Positions 45,618 to 52,816 of a DNA stretch of 64,000 nt are shown piece after piece. The translations under genes were made by a program, and so were the position numbers. The notes under the pieces were generated by a model, which was given only the letters and a program-made list of their open reading frames with translations, searched no databases and had not been told where the DNA came from. How positions within the stretch are numbered: position 1 is the stretch's first letter; each line of letters starts with the position of its first letter. The stretch comes from Erythrobacter longus (GTDB taxonomy: Bacteria; Pseudomonadota; Alphaproteobacteria; Sphingomonadales; Sphingomonadaceae). Location: assembly GCF_000715015.1 (NCBI RefSeq), contig NZ_JMIW01000001.1, forward strand, positions 1,116,001 through 1,180,000, read 5' to 3'.

Positions 45618-46087
45618 AGTTTGCGCCGCTTCGCTACGCTTGGAACACAATCACCATTTGGCATTTTGTGGCATTGGCTGCCTTTATGGCGCCAGCTACG
45701 TGGAGCTACCTCTCCGGCCGCGCTCCAGATTCCTCAGTCACTTCTGAATTTGGCGGGCTGCTATTCTTCACCTTCATGATTTGCTGGATGTATTTTCTTG
45801 TGGCCCCTGTCATGGGGCAGATTTTTGGCGATAAATTCAGTTTTTCCGCAGTTTGGCCGAGCTCCATTCTGCTTGGCGTTGCGATGTCTGCGGCCTTCGT
45901 CACCTTCGGCTTTTCGCGCGACACTGAGGTCTTAACTAGCGAGCTTCTGGGCTTCGCACTTATCGCATTTGTCTTCTTTTCCGTGTTCCTCGGGTTGGCA
46001 TTGAACCTATTCCTGTGGCTCGCGCCTCGCATGGTCGGTTACGGGATGGTCAACTTCCCTAAGTTCACTTGGGGCATCCAATTGTGA
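45614..46087 (+). CDS. Four-helix membrane protein of unknown function
   Basis: A 157-residue protein with four predicted membrane helices: about 13-32, 44-68, 76-98 and 112-140. I do not recognise a family. The ATG overlaps the pdeM stop by one base, and a TTG just before it is an alternative. The gene is bracketed by two copies of the pdeM 3' end, so it seems to have arrived by insertion or duplication between pdeM and infC rather than belonging to an ancestral operon. Confidence 0.8.
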   Translation: MEFAPLRYAWNTITIWHFVALAAFMAPATWSYLSGRAPDSSVTSEFGGLLFFTFMICWMYFLVAPVMGQIFGDKFSFSAVWPSSILLGVAMSAAFVTFGFSRDTEVLTSELLGFALIAFVFFSVFLGLALNLFLWLAPRMVGYGMVNFPKFTWGIQL

Positions 46088-46090
46088 GCA

Positions 46091-46151
46091 CCATCATCCC
46101 CCAAAGGGCAAATTGGTCACATTCCCGCTTTATCGCAAGGCGGCTTGACGG
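46091..46151 (+). repeat. Direct repeat copy 2 (duplicate of the pdeM 3' end)
   Basis: This non-coding copy of 45556-45617 keeps even the TTGA of the pdeM stop. It has about eight differences, most of them in its first 20 bases. It lies 3 bases after the membrane-protein stop and about 70 bases before infC. Confidence 0.85.
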
Positions 46152-46223
46152 TTGCGCCTAGTAACTTAAGGGCTTTGCGCCTATATTGAAGACTCACAAT
46201 TAGGCTACCACAGGAGAACCCAC

Positions 46224-46766
46224 ATAGCCCGTCCACCTCGGCGTCAGATGGCCCCGCCAACGAAAAGCGGCCCTCGTTATGATAATTTTATTCAGGTACC
46301 CAAGGTCCGCGTCATTGATGACGAAGGCGAAAACCTTGGTGTGATGTTTACACGCGAAGCGATGGAGCAGGCGAATGACAAGGGTCTGAACCTTGTCGAA
46401 GTGTCCCCCAATGCGGACCCGCCCGTGTGCAAATTCCTCGATGTCGGCAAATATCGTTTTGAGGCCCAGAAAAAGGCTAACGCTGCGCGCAAGACTCAAA
46501 AAACGCAGGACATCAAAGAAGTCAAAATGCGCCCCAACATCGACACGCATGATTATGATGTGAAGATGCGCAACGTGAACAAATTCATTAACAATGGTGA
46601 CAAGGTGAAAGTCACCCTGCGTTTTCGTGGCCGCGAAATGGCGCACCAGCATCTGGGCATGGATCTGCTCAAGCGGGTGCAGGAAGACGTAGAAGAGACC
46701 GCCAAGGTCGAAGCATTCCCGCGCCTTGAAGGCCGGCAAATGCTGATGGTGCTTGCACCGAAATAA
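46224..46766 (+). CDS. infC: Translation initiation factor IF-3, probable ATA start
   Basis: IF-3 of 180 residues. It binds the 30S subunit, checks the start codon and keeps subunits apart. The N-domain ([45 protein letters not shown]) and the C-domain ([31 protein letters not shown]) are complete. An internal ATG at 46248 has no good ribosome site. The ATA at 46224 has AGGAGA at the right distance and adds eight in-frame residues (xARPPRRQ). Rare start codons are well known in infC and let IF-3 repress its own translation, because IF-3 rejects non-standard starts. A strong terminator follows at 46797. Confidence 0.93.
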   Translation: MARPPRRQMAPPTKSGPRYDNFIQVPKVRVIDDEGENLGVMFTREAMEQANDKGLNLVEVSPNADPPVCKFLDVGKYRFEAQKKANAARKTQKTQDIKEVKMRPNIDTHDYDVKMRNVNKFINNGDKVKVTLRFRGREMAHQHLGMDLLKRVQEDVEETAKVEAFPRLEGRQMLMVLAPK

Positions 46767-46776
46767 GGCGACAGAA

Positions 46777-47211
46777 TTGGGACTTATACAGCAATCAAGG
46801 GCGAAGGCGGTCGGCGCTTTTGCCCTTTTTTGTTGTGCGTATGCCGTATGCGGGTGCGCCTCGGCGCAGAACGATGGCTCGCCAAAGATTAGCGGCGTGC
46901 CTTCGGCGATTGATGACAATGCCACACACGCTGTCTTCATCGGAGAGATCGTCGACTACAAGTTTGACCGCAGGTTATGGGATTGTTCGGGTGACCAAAT
47001 CTGCATTGACTACATTCCAGCCGAGTATGTTCTGACTGTGAAGCCCCAGGACATCATATCCGGCAATCCCGATATTGGCGAGCTTACTTGCTCGGTGGTG
47101 ATCGAGGATGGTCGGCGACCTATTGGACCGAGACCGTTTACAGCCCAGCGCGATGAGAAGGGAAACTGGCGATTGGAGTGCTCGGACAGGGTTTCAGACC
47201 AACCGGGATGA
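46777..47211 (+). CDS. Small putative lipoprotein of unknown function
   Basis: The frame gives about 144 residues from a TTG at 46777, which has AAGGCG upstream. The N-terminus looks like a lipoprotein signal (AFALFCCAYAVCGC, with Cys after Gly). The mature part is a small beta-rich domain with four further Cys residues (for instance DCSGDQICIDYIP and LTCSVVIEDGRRP). I do not recognise the family. Oddly, the infC terminator hairpin (46797-46831) lies inside the signal-peptide coding part. The gene may therefore be expressed only by read-through, or the true start may lie elsewhere. Convergent with the GNAT gene. Confidence 0.6.
   Translation: MGLIQQSRAKAVGAFALFCCAYAVCGCASAQNDGSPKISGVPSAIDDNATHAVFIGEIVDYKFDRRLWDCSGDQICIDYIPAEYVLTVKPQDIISGNPDIGELTCSVVIEDGRRPIGPRPFTAQRDEKGNWRLECSDRVSDQPG
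46797..46831 (+). terminator. Rho-independent terminator of infC
   Basis: AAGGGCGAAGGCG at 46797-46809 pairs over 13 positions (two of them G-U in RNA) with CGCTTTTGCCCTT at 46815-46827. The loop is five bases, and a short T-run follows. It lies 30 bases past the infC stop. Confidence 0.8.
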
Positions 47212-47223
47212 GCGCTGCGGGCC

Positions 47224-47829
47224 TCAAGGAGCCGGGTGGACCATCGTCCAAAACTTGGGGCCGCCACCCGGCACCTTCCACTCTTCAATAATCTCAAAAC
47301 CCAGCCGGGTGTAGATCGTGACGTTATCTGGCGTCGCGGTCTCCAGCAGCACGCCCTGCCCTTGCTCTGCCGCCCTTGCGATGCCTTCGCGCACAATCGC
47401 CCCGCCCCAGCCCTTGCCTTGGGCCGCTGGCGTTACGCCGACATAGCGCAGGTAGGAATAGACCTGCGGGGATGGATGGCGCTTGTACATCTCCTCGGCC
47501 ACCTTAAGGCCTCTGGGAAGGGTAAGCCCAAAACCTGCGAGCAGGCGCAGATTGTCATAGATCGAGGCAATCACTCCATCGCGCACTTCGCCAGGCGGAT
47601 ACCAAAGGCTTGCAGCGCCACCATCAGGCGTTGCCAATATCTCTCCATGCCGCCTTGATTGCTCCGCCATCACTTTGAAAAAGGCGGGGAGCATGGCTTT
47701 GCGCCGTGCGCCGTCTTGCACGATCCAGCTGAGCGCAGGGTCATCTTGAAAAGCAGCTGCCAAAGTGTGTGAGAGGCGGTCCAGCGGGGCATCCGTTGGG
47801 ACGAGCTCTACAGGTCGATCATCGCGCAT
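47224..47829 (-). CDS. GNAT-family N-acetyltransferase
   Basis: A 201-residue acetyltransferase. The frame is open upstream but would run into the divergent transporter, so the ATG at 47829 is taken as start. The acetyl-CoA loop is clear (LRYVGVTPAAQGKGWGGAIVREGIARA), followed by LLETATPDNVTIYTRLGFEII, the closing strand-helix of the fold. The acceptor substrate is unknown. It stands alone, divergent from the DASS transporter and convergent with the lipoprotein gene. Confidence 0.87.
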   Translation of the reverse strand: MRDDRPVELVPTDAPLDRLSHTLAAAFQDDPALSWIVQDGARRKAMLPAFFKVMAEQSRRHGEILATPDGGAASLWYPPGEVRDGVIASIYDNLRLLAGFGLTLPRGLKVAEEMYKRHPSPQVYSYLRYVGVTPAAQGKGWGGAIVREGIARAAEQGQGVLLETATPDNVTIYTRLGFEIIEEWKVPGGGPKFWTMVHPAP

Positions 47830-47959
47830 GGCTTTAATGCCTAGAGGTTTTTCTCCGGCCCGCCAATCATTCCACAGGTCAGGATGCTTGCTTCTTGCGC
47901 TTGAGCGCGAAGCTGCCAGTCTAGGGGAAACTTCGTAAGGCGAGGAAACACAAAACCCA

Positions 47960-49408
47960 ATGACCGCCCAAAGGATTGGCCTTTTTCTTGGCCCCCTCGC
48001 CTTTGCCATCACCGCTATTGCGCCCGCGCCCAGCGGTATGAGCGGCGAGGCGTGGCTGGTCGCGGGGCTCGTCATCTGGATGGCAGCCTGGTGGATCACC
48101 GAGGCGGTGCCTCTGGCCGTCACAGCATTGCTGCCATTTGTGTGTCTGCCGCTCTCCGGCGTGATGACAGCACGCGAAACCGCGAGCGCTTACTATGCGC
48201 CAATCCTGTTTCTTTTGCTGGGCGGCGCATTCATTGCCCTTGCGATTGAACGGACCGGCCTGCACAGGCGGCTAAGCCTAGCGATATTGAAAGCGATTGG
48301 CAGTCAAGGAGGACAAGTGCGCCTGCTGCTTGCCTTTATGGTGAGCGCCGCGATTTTGTCCGGGCTGATCTCCAACACATCCACTGCGCTTATTATGATG
48401 CCGATGGCTTTGGCGGTGCTCGCAGGAGGCGCTTCTTTGCAAACAGCGGAGGGCGAGACCATTGAAACGGGCGGCATTTACGGTGCGCTTCCCATGGGGA
48501 TTGCTTTTGCCGCCAGTATCGGTGGGCTTGGCACAATTGTTGGCTCACCCACGAATGGCATCGCGGTGCAACTGCTCGACGATATGATCGGGCTAAAAAT
48601 CTCTTTTGCACAGTGGGTGGTTTTCGGCATGCCTATCGTGCTGATCGGTGTTCCCATTGCCTGCCTGATTATTGCGAAGGTCCAAAAGGTCAGCGATCAT
48701 CCCTTTGATGTTGCCGCCGCGCGCGCCGCCATCGATGATCATGCCGCATGGAGCCCGGCGGAAAAGCGGCTTGTGCCGATTGTGGCGATCACCTTTTTTC
48801 TCTGGATGACCAAACGCTGGGTTGCGCCCTATCTTCCAGAAGATAGCTGGACCGACGGCACTATCGCTGTGATCGCAGCGCTGTCTTTGTTCCTTTTGCC
48901 CGATGGTACCCGGCAAAACGGAAAGACTCGCCCGCTCCTCAATTGGCACGAGGCAAACCGCGCGCCTTGGGGTGTCATTTTAATGTTTGGCGGGGGACTT
49001 GCCCTTGCCGCTGGAATGCAGGCGAGCGGATTGGCAGACTGGTTGGGGCAGTCCTTGTTGCCTTTGGAGGCTCTGCCGCTCTTCATCATCGCCTTGGCCG
49101 TGGTGGCGATGGTTGTGCTGGTCACCGAATTTGCGAGCAATGTTGCCACTGCAAGCGCCATTATCCCGGTTGTCGCGAGCTTGGCGGCCGGGCTTGGCCT
49201 TGGCGAAGCGGCGATTTTGATCGCCATGCCAGCGGCGCTCGCAGCAAGCTGGGGCTTTATCCTGCCTGCGGGGACCGGCCCAAATGCGATTGCGTGGGGC
49301 ACAGGGCATTTGCGGATCGAGAAATTGGTCAAGGCAGGCCTTCTCCTTGATCTTATTGGAATATTCCTGATCGTTGGCCTTGTTTGGGGGATCGCTGCGT
49401 TCGTCTAG
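47960..49408 (+). CDS. DASS/SLC13-family sodium-coupled anion transporter
   Basis: A 482-residue carrier with about 11-12 hydrophobic helices. The two clamshell motifs of the divalent anion:sodium symporter family are present: SNTST in the first half, with following GSPTNGIAVQ, and TEFASNVATAS with LPAGTGPNAIAWGTG in the second. Substrates of the family are dicarboxylates such as succinate, malate and citrate, or sulfate. It is followed by a 304-bp leader region and the PLP-enzyme gene. Confidence 0.92.
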   Translation: MTAQRIGLFLGPLAFAITAIAPAPSGMSGEAWLVAGLVIWMAAWWITEAVPLAVTALLPFVCLPLSGVMTARETASAYYAPILFLLLGGAFIALAIERTGLHRRLSLAILKAIGSQGGQVRLLLAFMVSAAILSGLISNTSTALIMMPMALAVLAGGASLQTAEGETIETGGIYGALPMGIAFAASIGGLGTIVGSPTNGIAVQLLDDMIGLKISFAQWVVFGMPIVLIGVPIACLIIAKVQKVSDHPFDVAAARAAIDDHAAWSPAEKRLVPIVAITFFLWMTKRWVAPYLPEDSWTDGTIAVIAALSLFLLPDGTRQNGKTRPLLNWHEANRAPWGVILMFGGGLALAAGMQASGLADWLGQSLLPLEALPLFIIALAVVAMVVLVTEFASNVATASAIIPVVASLAAGLGLGEAAILIAMPAALAASWGFILPAGTGPNAIAWGTGHLRIEKLVKAGLLLDLIGIFLIVGLVWGIAAFV

Positions 49409-49437
49409 TTGGGGAAACCGCTGAGGAACGGTCACGG

Positions 49438-49509
49438 TTCAGGAAAGCTGCATCGGACCAGGCCCTCAGGGTTTCTACTCAGCGTATGCCCTGATGCAGC
49501 TTTCCTGAA
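49438..49509. repeat. 17-bp perfect inverted repeat (large hairpin)
   Basis: TTCAGGAAAGCTGCATC at 49438-49454 is matched exactly by its complement at 49493-49509 around a 38-base loop. An alternative inner stem, TCAGGG (49466-49471) with CCCTGA (49489-49494), competes for the last bases. No T-run follows, so a plain terminator for the DASS gene is not certain. It may be a leader structure of the gene at 49713. Confidence 0.7.
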
Positions 49510-49609
49510 GATAGGGCCCATGCGTAACCACCTTGGGGATTTCCCAGATAAATCCGGTTGCACATGAAACCTGTTCAGAATATCCATTCAACCAGCAAGT
49601 GGACCATGG

Positions 49610-49686
49610 GGAGAGGCGTTTCTGCGGAGGTTAGAAACGGGCGCTCCATCGGCCTCACATATGTGAGTTCCCTGCCTTCCTAGGGA
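49610..49686 (+). promoter_or_regulatory. Structured leader with a 14-bp palindrome before the PLP-enzyme gene
   Basis: Three elements follow one another. The first is a nested hairpin (CGTTTCT at 49617-49623 with AGAAACG at 49633-49639, enclosed by GGAG/CTCC). The second is the perfect palindrome CTCACATATGTGAG at 49654-49667. The third is a small hairpin TCCCT/AGGGA at 49669-49686. The ribosome site GGAAGGAG comes just after. The palindrome fits an operator and the hairpins fit a cis-acting RNA. No known SAM riboswitch consensus was recognised. Confidence 0.5.
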
Positions 49687-49712
49687 CATGTACTTGGAAG
49701 GAGATCGGCATC

Positions 49713-51044
49713 ATGACCGACGCAATCGACGCAGCCGGAAACCCGACACCCAATATCCCAAGCCAGCGCCGTAAACCAAAACCAGAGCGTACCGAGATCG
49801 CGGGTCGCCCATTGAAACCTTCAACCTTGATGATGGGGCATGGCTATGATCCGACCCTGTCCGAAGGGTCGCTAAAAGCGCCGATTTTCCTCACCTCCAC
49901 ATTCGCCTTCCCAAGCGCTGCCGACGGCAAGCGCCACTTTGAGGGCATCACCGGCAAACGCGAAGGCGGGGCAGAGGGCCTTGTCTATTCGCGCTTCAAC
50001 GGGCCAAACCAGGAAATCCTCGAGGACCGCTTGGCGATTTGGGACGGGGCAGAAGATGCGCTAACCTTCTCAAGCGGCATGACCGCGATCTGTATCTTGA
50101 TGATGGCTTATGTGAGCCAAGGGGATGTGATCGTCCACTCAGGCCCGCTTTATGCCGCATCCGAAGGCTTCGTTGCCAAGGTTCTGTCCAAATTCGGCGT
50201 CACCTACATCGACTTTCCAGCCGGTGCCAGCCGCGAGGAATTGGATGAAGTCCTCAAGCGCGCCAAGAAACAGGCGGGAGAGAACGGCGGCAAGGTCGCG
50301 ATGATCTATCTCGAAAGCCCCGGCAACCCAACCAATGCGTTGGTAGATATTGAGGCCGTGAAAGAAGCGCGCGATGCCAATCTCAAATGGGATTGCCCGA
50401 TTGCGATTGACAACACCTTTCTGGGACCATTGTGGCAGCGCCCTCTGGACCACGGAGCAGACATCGTCGCCTATTCGCTTACCAAATATGTTGGCGGCCA
50501 TTCTGACCTTGTGGCGGGCAGCATTGCGGGCGCGAAGAAATGGATGGACCCGGTGCGCGCTCTTCGCAACACGATGGGCGGGATTGTCGATCCCAACACC
50601 GCATGGATGCTCCTTCGCAGCCTTGAGACTGTCGAACTGCGGATGCAGCGCGCAGGCGAAAACGCGGCGAAGGTTTGTGCTTTCCTGAAAGATCATCCCA
50701 AGGTGACGGGCCTTGGCTATCTCGGCATGATCAAGGATGCACGTCAGCAAGACATCTATGACCGCCATTGCCTTGGCGCAGGCTCCACCTTCAGCGTGTT
50801 CCTGAAAGGCGGGGAGGCAGAATGCTTCCGCTTCCTCGACCATTTGCAAATCGCAAAGCTCGCCGTCAGCTTGGGCGGGACAGAGACGCTCGCAAGCCAC
50901 CCGGCATCCATGACCCACCTGTCCGTGCCCGAAGAACGCCGCGCGGCCTTGGGTATCTCAGATAGCCTCGTTCGGATCAGCATCGGCATCGAAGACGCTG
51001 ACGATCTTATCGCTGACTTTGAACAGGCGCTTGAACATGTATAA
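49713..51044 (+). CDS. PLP enzyme of the cystathionine gamma-synthase family
   Basis: A 443-residue trans-sulfuration enzyme. The PLP Lys is at about 258 (YSLTKYVGGHSDLVAG). FSSGMTAI binds the cofactor phosphate, and YLESPGNPTN and IAIDNTFLGP line the active site. SLGGTETLASHPASMTH is the C-terminal signature. The family covers cystathionine gamma-synthase, O-acyl-homoserine sulfhydrylase and methionine gamma-lyase. Sequence reading alone cannot choose. An N-terminal extension of about 35 polar residues precedes the fold. The structured leader upstream suggests control by a sulfur metabolite or regulator. Confidence 0.9.
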   Translation: MTDAIDAAGNPTPNIPSQRRKPKPERTEIAGRPLKPSTLMMGHGYDPTLSEGSLKAPIFLTSTFAFPSAADGKRHFEGITGKREGGAEGLVYSRFNGPNQEILEDRLAIWDGAEDALTFSSGMTAICILMMAYVSQGDVIVHSGPLYAASEGFVAKVLSKFGVTYIDFPAGASREELDEVLKRAKKQAGENGGKVAMIYLESPGNPTNALVDIEAVKEARDANLKWDCPIAIDNTFLGPLWQRPLDHGADIVAYSLTKYVGGHSDLVAGSIAGAKKWMDPVRALRNTMGGIVDPNTAWMLLRSLETVELRMQRAGENAAKVCAFLKDHPKVTGLGYLGMIKDARQQDIYDRHCLGAGSTFSVFLKGGEAECFRFLDHLQIAKLAVSLGGTETLASHPASMTHLSVPEERRAALGISDSLVRISIGIEDADDLIADFEQALEHV

Positions 51045-51052
51045 ATGACCTG

Positions 51053-51748
51053 ATGAGGTCATACAGATTAGCGAGGGTTATTGCGGCTTGCGCGGCGCTG
51101 CTGACAACAGCGCCCGCGCTTGCCCAATTTGGACCGGCCTATGCCAGCACTCCGCCCGAAGGGGGGCAAACTCTGCTCGATTGGGCCGACCCACCAATCT
51201 TGAAGCACACCATTCCTGAAGAGGAGCGCGCAGACACGTAAGCGTGCAGTGAAACGAATGAGTATAATCTGGACCAAGCAGCGCAAACCTGCTGGCCAAT
51301 CCTTCGTGCAGCGCAAATGTATTTGCTCGCAGACTTCACCGCCGCTGAGCTAACAGGCGATGCGCGTAACAATCTGCTACAAGGAATTGCGTTAGCGGAT
51401 GAAGCCATTGACTTTATTGGTACGCCGCAATGGCCGCTCGAAGAATACCTGCTCATCAAGGCCAATGCGACCAAGCTGAATGCATTGATGCGGCTGGGCA
51501 ATTGGGAGGCGAGTTATGAGGCAAGCGACAGCCTTATCTCTGCAATCAAAGGCGACCTTTTCCAATACGATGAGTTTCGCCTCGCTTTTGCTTATCGCAA
51601 AGGCGGGGAGGTGTTGGGTCCGCTCCTGACCGATAGCGAGATCAGGCGTGTGCTCATTGAAGGTGGGTGCGCCAAGAGCAGTCTTGAGCCTGTTTTGGAC
51701 AAGCCAATACAGCGTATCGACAAGCGAACTTTACCTTCGTTCGAGTGA
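51053..51748 (+). pseudogene. Exported protein gene interrupted by an in-frame TAA
   Basis: One frame runs from the ATG at 51053 to the stop at 51748 and would encode 231 residues, but a TAA at 51239-51241 cuts it after residue 62. The protein starts with a signal peptide (cleavage near APALAQF). It continues across the stop without a frame change (ACSETNEYNLDQAAQTCWPI, then LLADFTAAELTGD). A single C-to-T change from CAA would explain the stop. An internal ATG at 51317 could give a 143-residue product without export signal. The family is not recognised. There is no clear ribosome site. Confidence 0.75.
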
Positions 51749-51814
51749 CTTGGCGTGCGCTCCTCTTTGCTAACGAGAACGAAGCTCGCTAGGCTCTGTA
51801 AAGGGGAGACAGAA

Positions 51815-52636
51815 ATGAGCGATAGTCGAAAGCCAGTGTGTCTGGTCATTGGCGCAGGCGCTGGCATTGGCGGTAATGTTGCGCTGCGCTTTGCTTCTGA
51901 GGGCTATCACGCAGTGCTCGCACGGCGCTCTGACAAAGCGGGGCTCGATCGCCTTATCGCCCAGATAAAGGAGTCCGGCGGGAGCGCATCAGGCGCGATT
52001 GTCGATGCAAGCGAAGATGGATCAATCGAAGATCTGGTGGCGCGAACCGAGGCTGACATCGGGCCAATCGACACAGCGCTCTATAATCTGGGCGCACAGA
52101 TCGGAAACCGGGCGCTTTCCGACACGCCCCACCGCACATTTGAGCTGGGTTGGAGGCTGGGTTGTTTTGGCCTGTTCCGCTTGGCTCATGTGTTGCTTCC
52201 AACAATGGCTAAACGCGCAAAGACGGGGCGGCACGGCACACTTCTGGTCACGTCCGCTACCGCCGCAGTGCGCGGCAATGCCGGCCAGCATAGCCATGCG
52301 GCGGCCATGGGCGGCAGGCGGATGCTGTGCCAAACGCTGAACGCAGAATTTGGTCCGCAAGGCGTACACGTTGCGCATATTGTGGTCGATGGATCGGTCA
52401 ACGCACCCGACACTCTAGGCAAACTTCTCGGTGACAGGTTTGAAGCCTATAAAGCATCAAAGGGCGAGGAAGGCGTGATCGATCCGGCCGCTTTGGCACA
52501 AACATATTGGAACCTGGCTCAGCAGCCGCGCAATTGCTGGACCCATGAGATTGATGTGCGCCCATGGACCGATGTGCCGTGGTGGAATGACAATCCACCA
52601 CCTGCAATCAACACCAGCGCACGCAAGCCCAAATAG
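51815..52636 (+). CDS. Atypical short-chain dehydrogenase/reductase-fold protein
   Basis: A 273-residue Rossmann protein. The ATG at 51815 has AAGGGGAG upstream. The nucleotide loop GAGAGIGG and the structural LGAQ (NNAG equivalent) are present, and a Ser lies at the usual place (TSATAAV). The catalytic YxxxK is missing: at the expected spacing the sequence is HAAAM (GQHSHAAAMGGRRM), with His for Tyr and Met for Lys. So it may bind NAD(P) without the usual chemistry, or use other residues. Its role is unknown. Confidence 0.85.
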   Translation: MSDSRKPVCLVIGAGAGIGGNVALRFASEGYHAVLARRSDKAGLDRLIAQIKESGGSASGAIVDASEDGSIEDLVARTEADIGPIDTALYNLGAQIGNRALSDTPHRTFELGWRLGCFGLFRLAHVLLPTMAKRAKTGRHGTLLVTSATAAVRGNAGQHSHAAAMGGRRMLCQTLNAEFGPQGVHVAHIVVDGSVNAPDTLGKLLGDRFEAYKASKGEEGVIDPAALAQTYWNLAQQPRNCWTHEIDVRPWTDVPWWNDNPPPAINTSARKPK

Positions 52637-52816
52637 CCGCGCGGAAAAGCGGGCAAACAATTGTAAGCCTGCGCGAACCAAGGCCCAGACGGAAACTCGC
52701 GTTAACTATGAATTGACCAAGTTTTACTAGGAGAAGACACAACTAACCGCGCCGCGATGCGCTTCTGACATTTGTGAGGGGCGATGACCGGGGCGATTAT
52801 ATTTGAGGAAGCTGCC

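Noticed and set aside
49409..49712. A known SAM-II or SAM/SAH riboswitch
   Set aside because: The expected conserved loop sequences were not found by eye. The structures are reported as unidentified instead.
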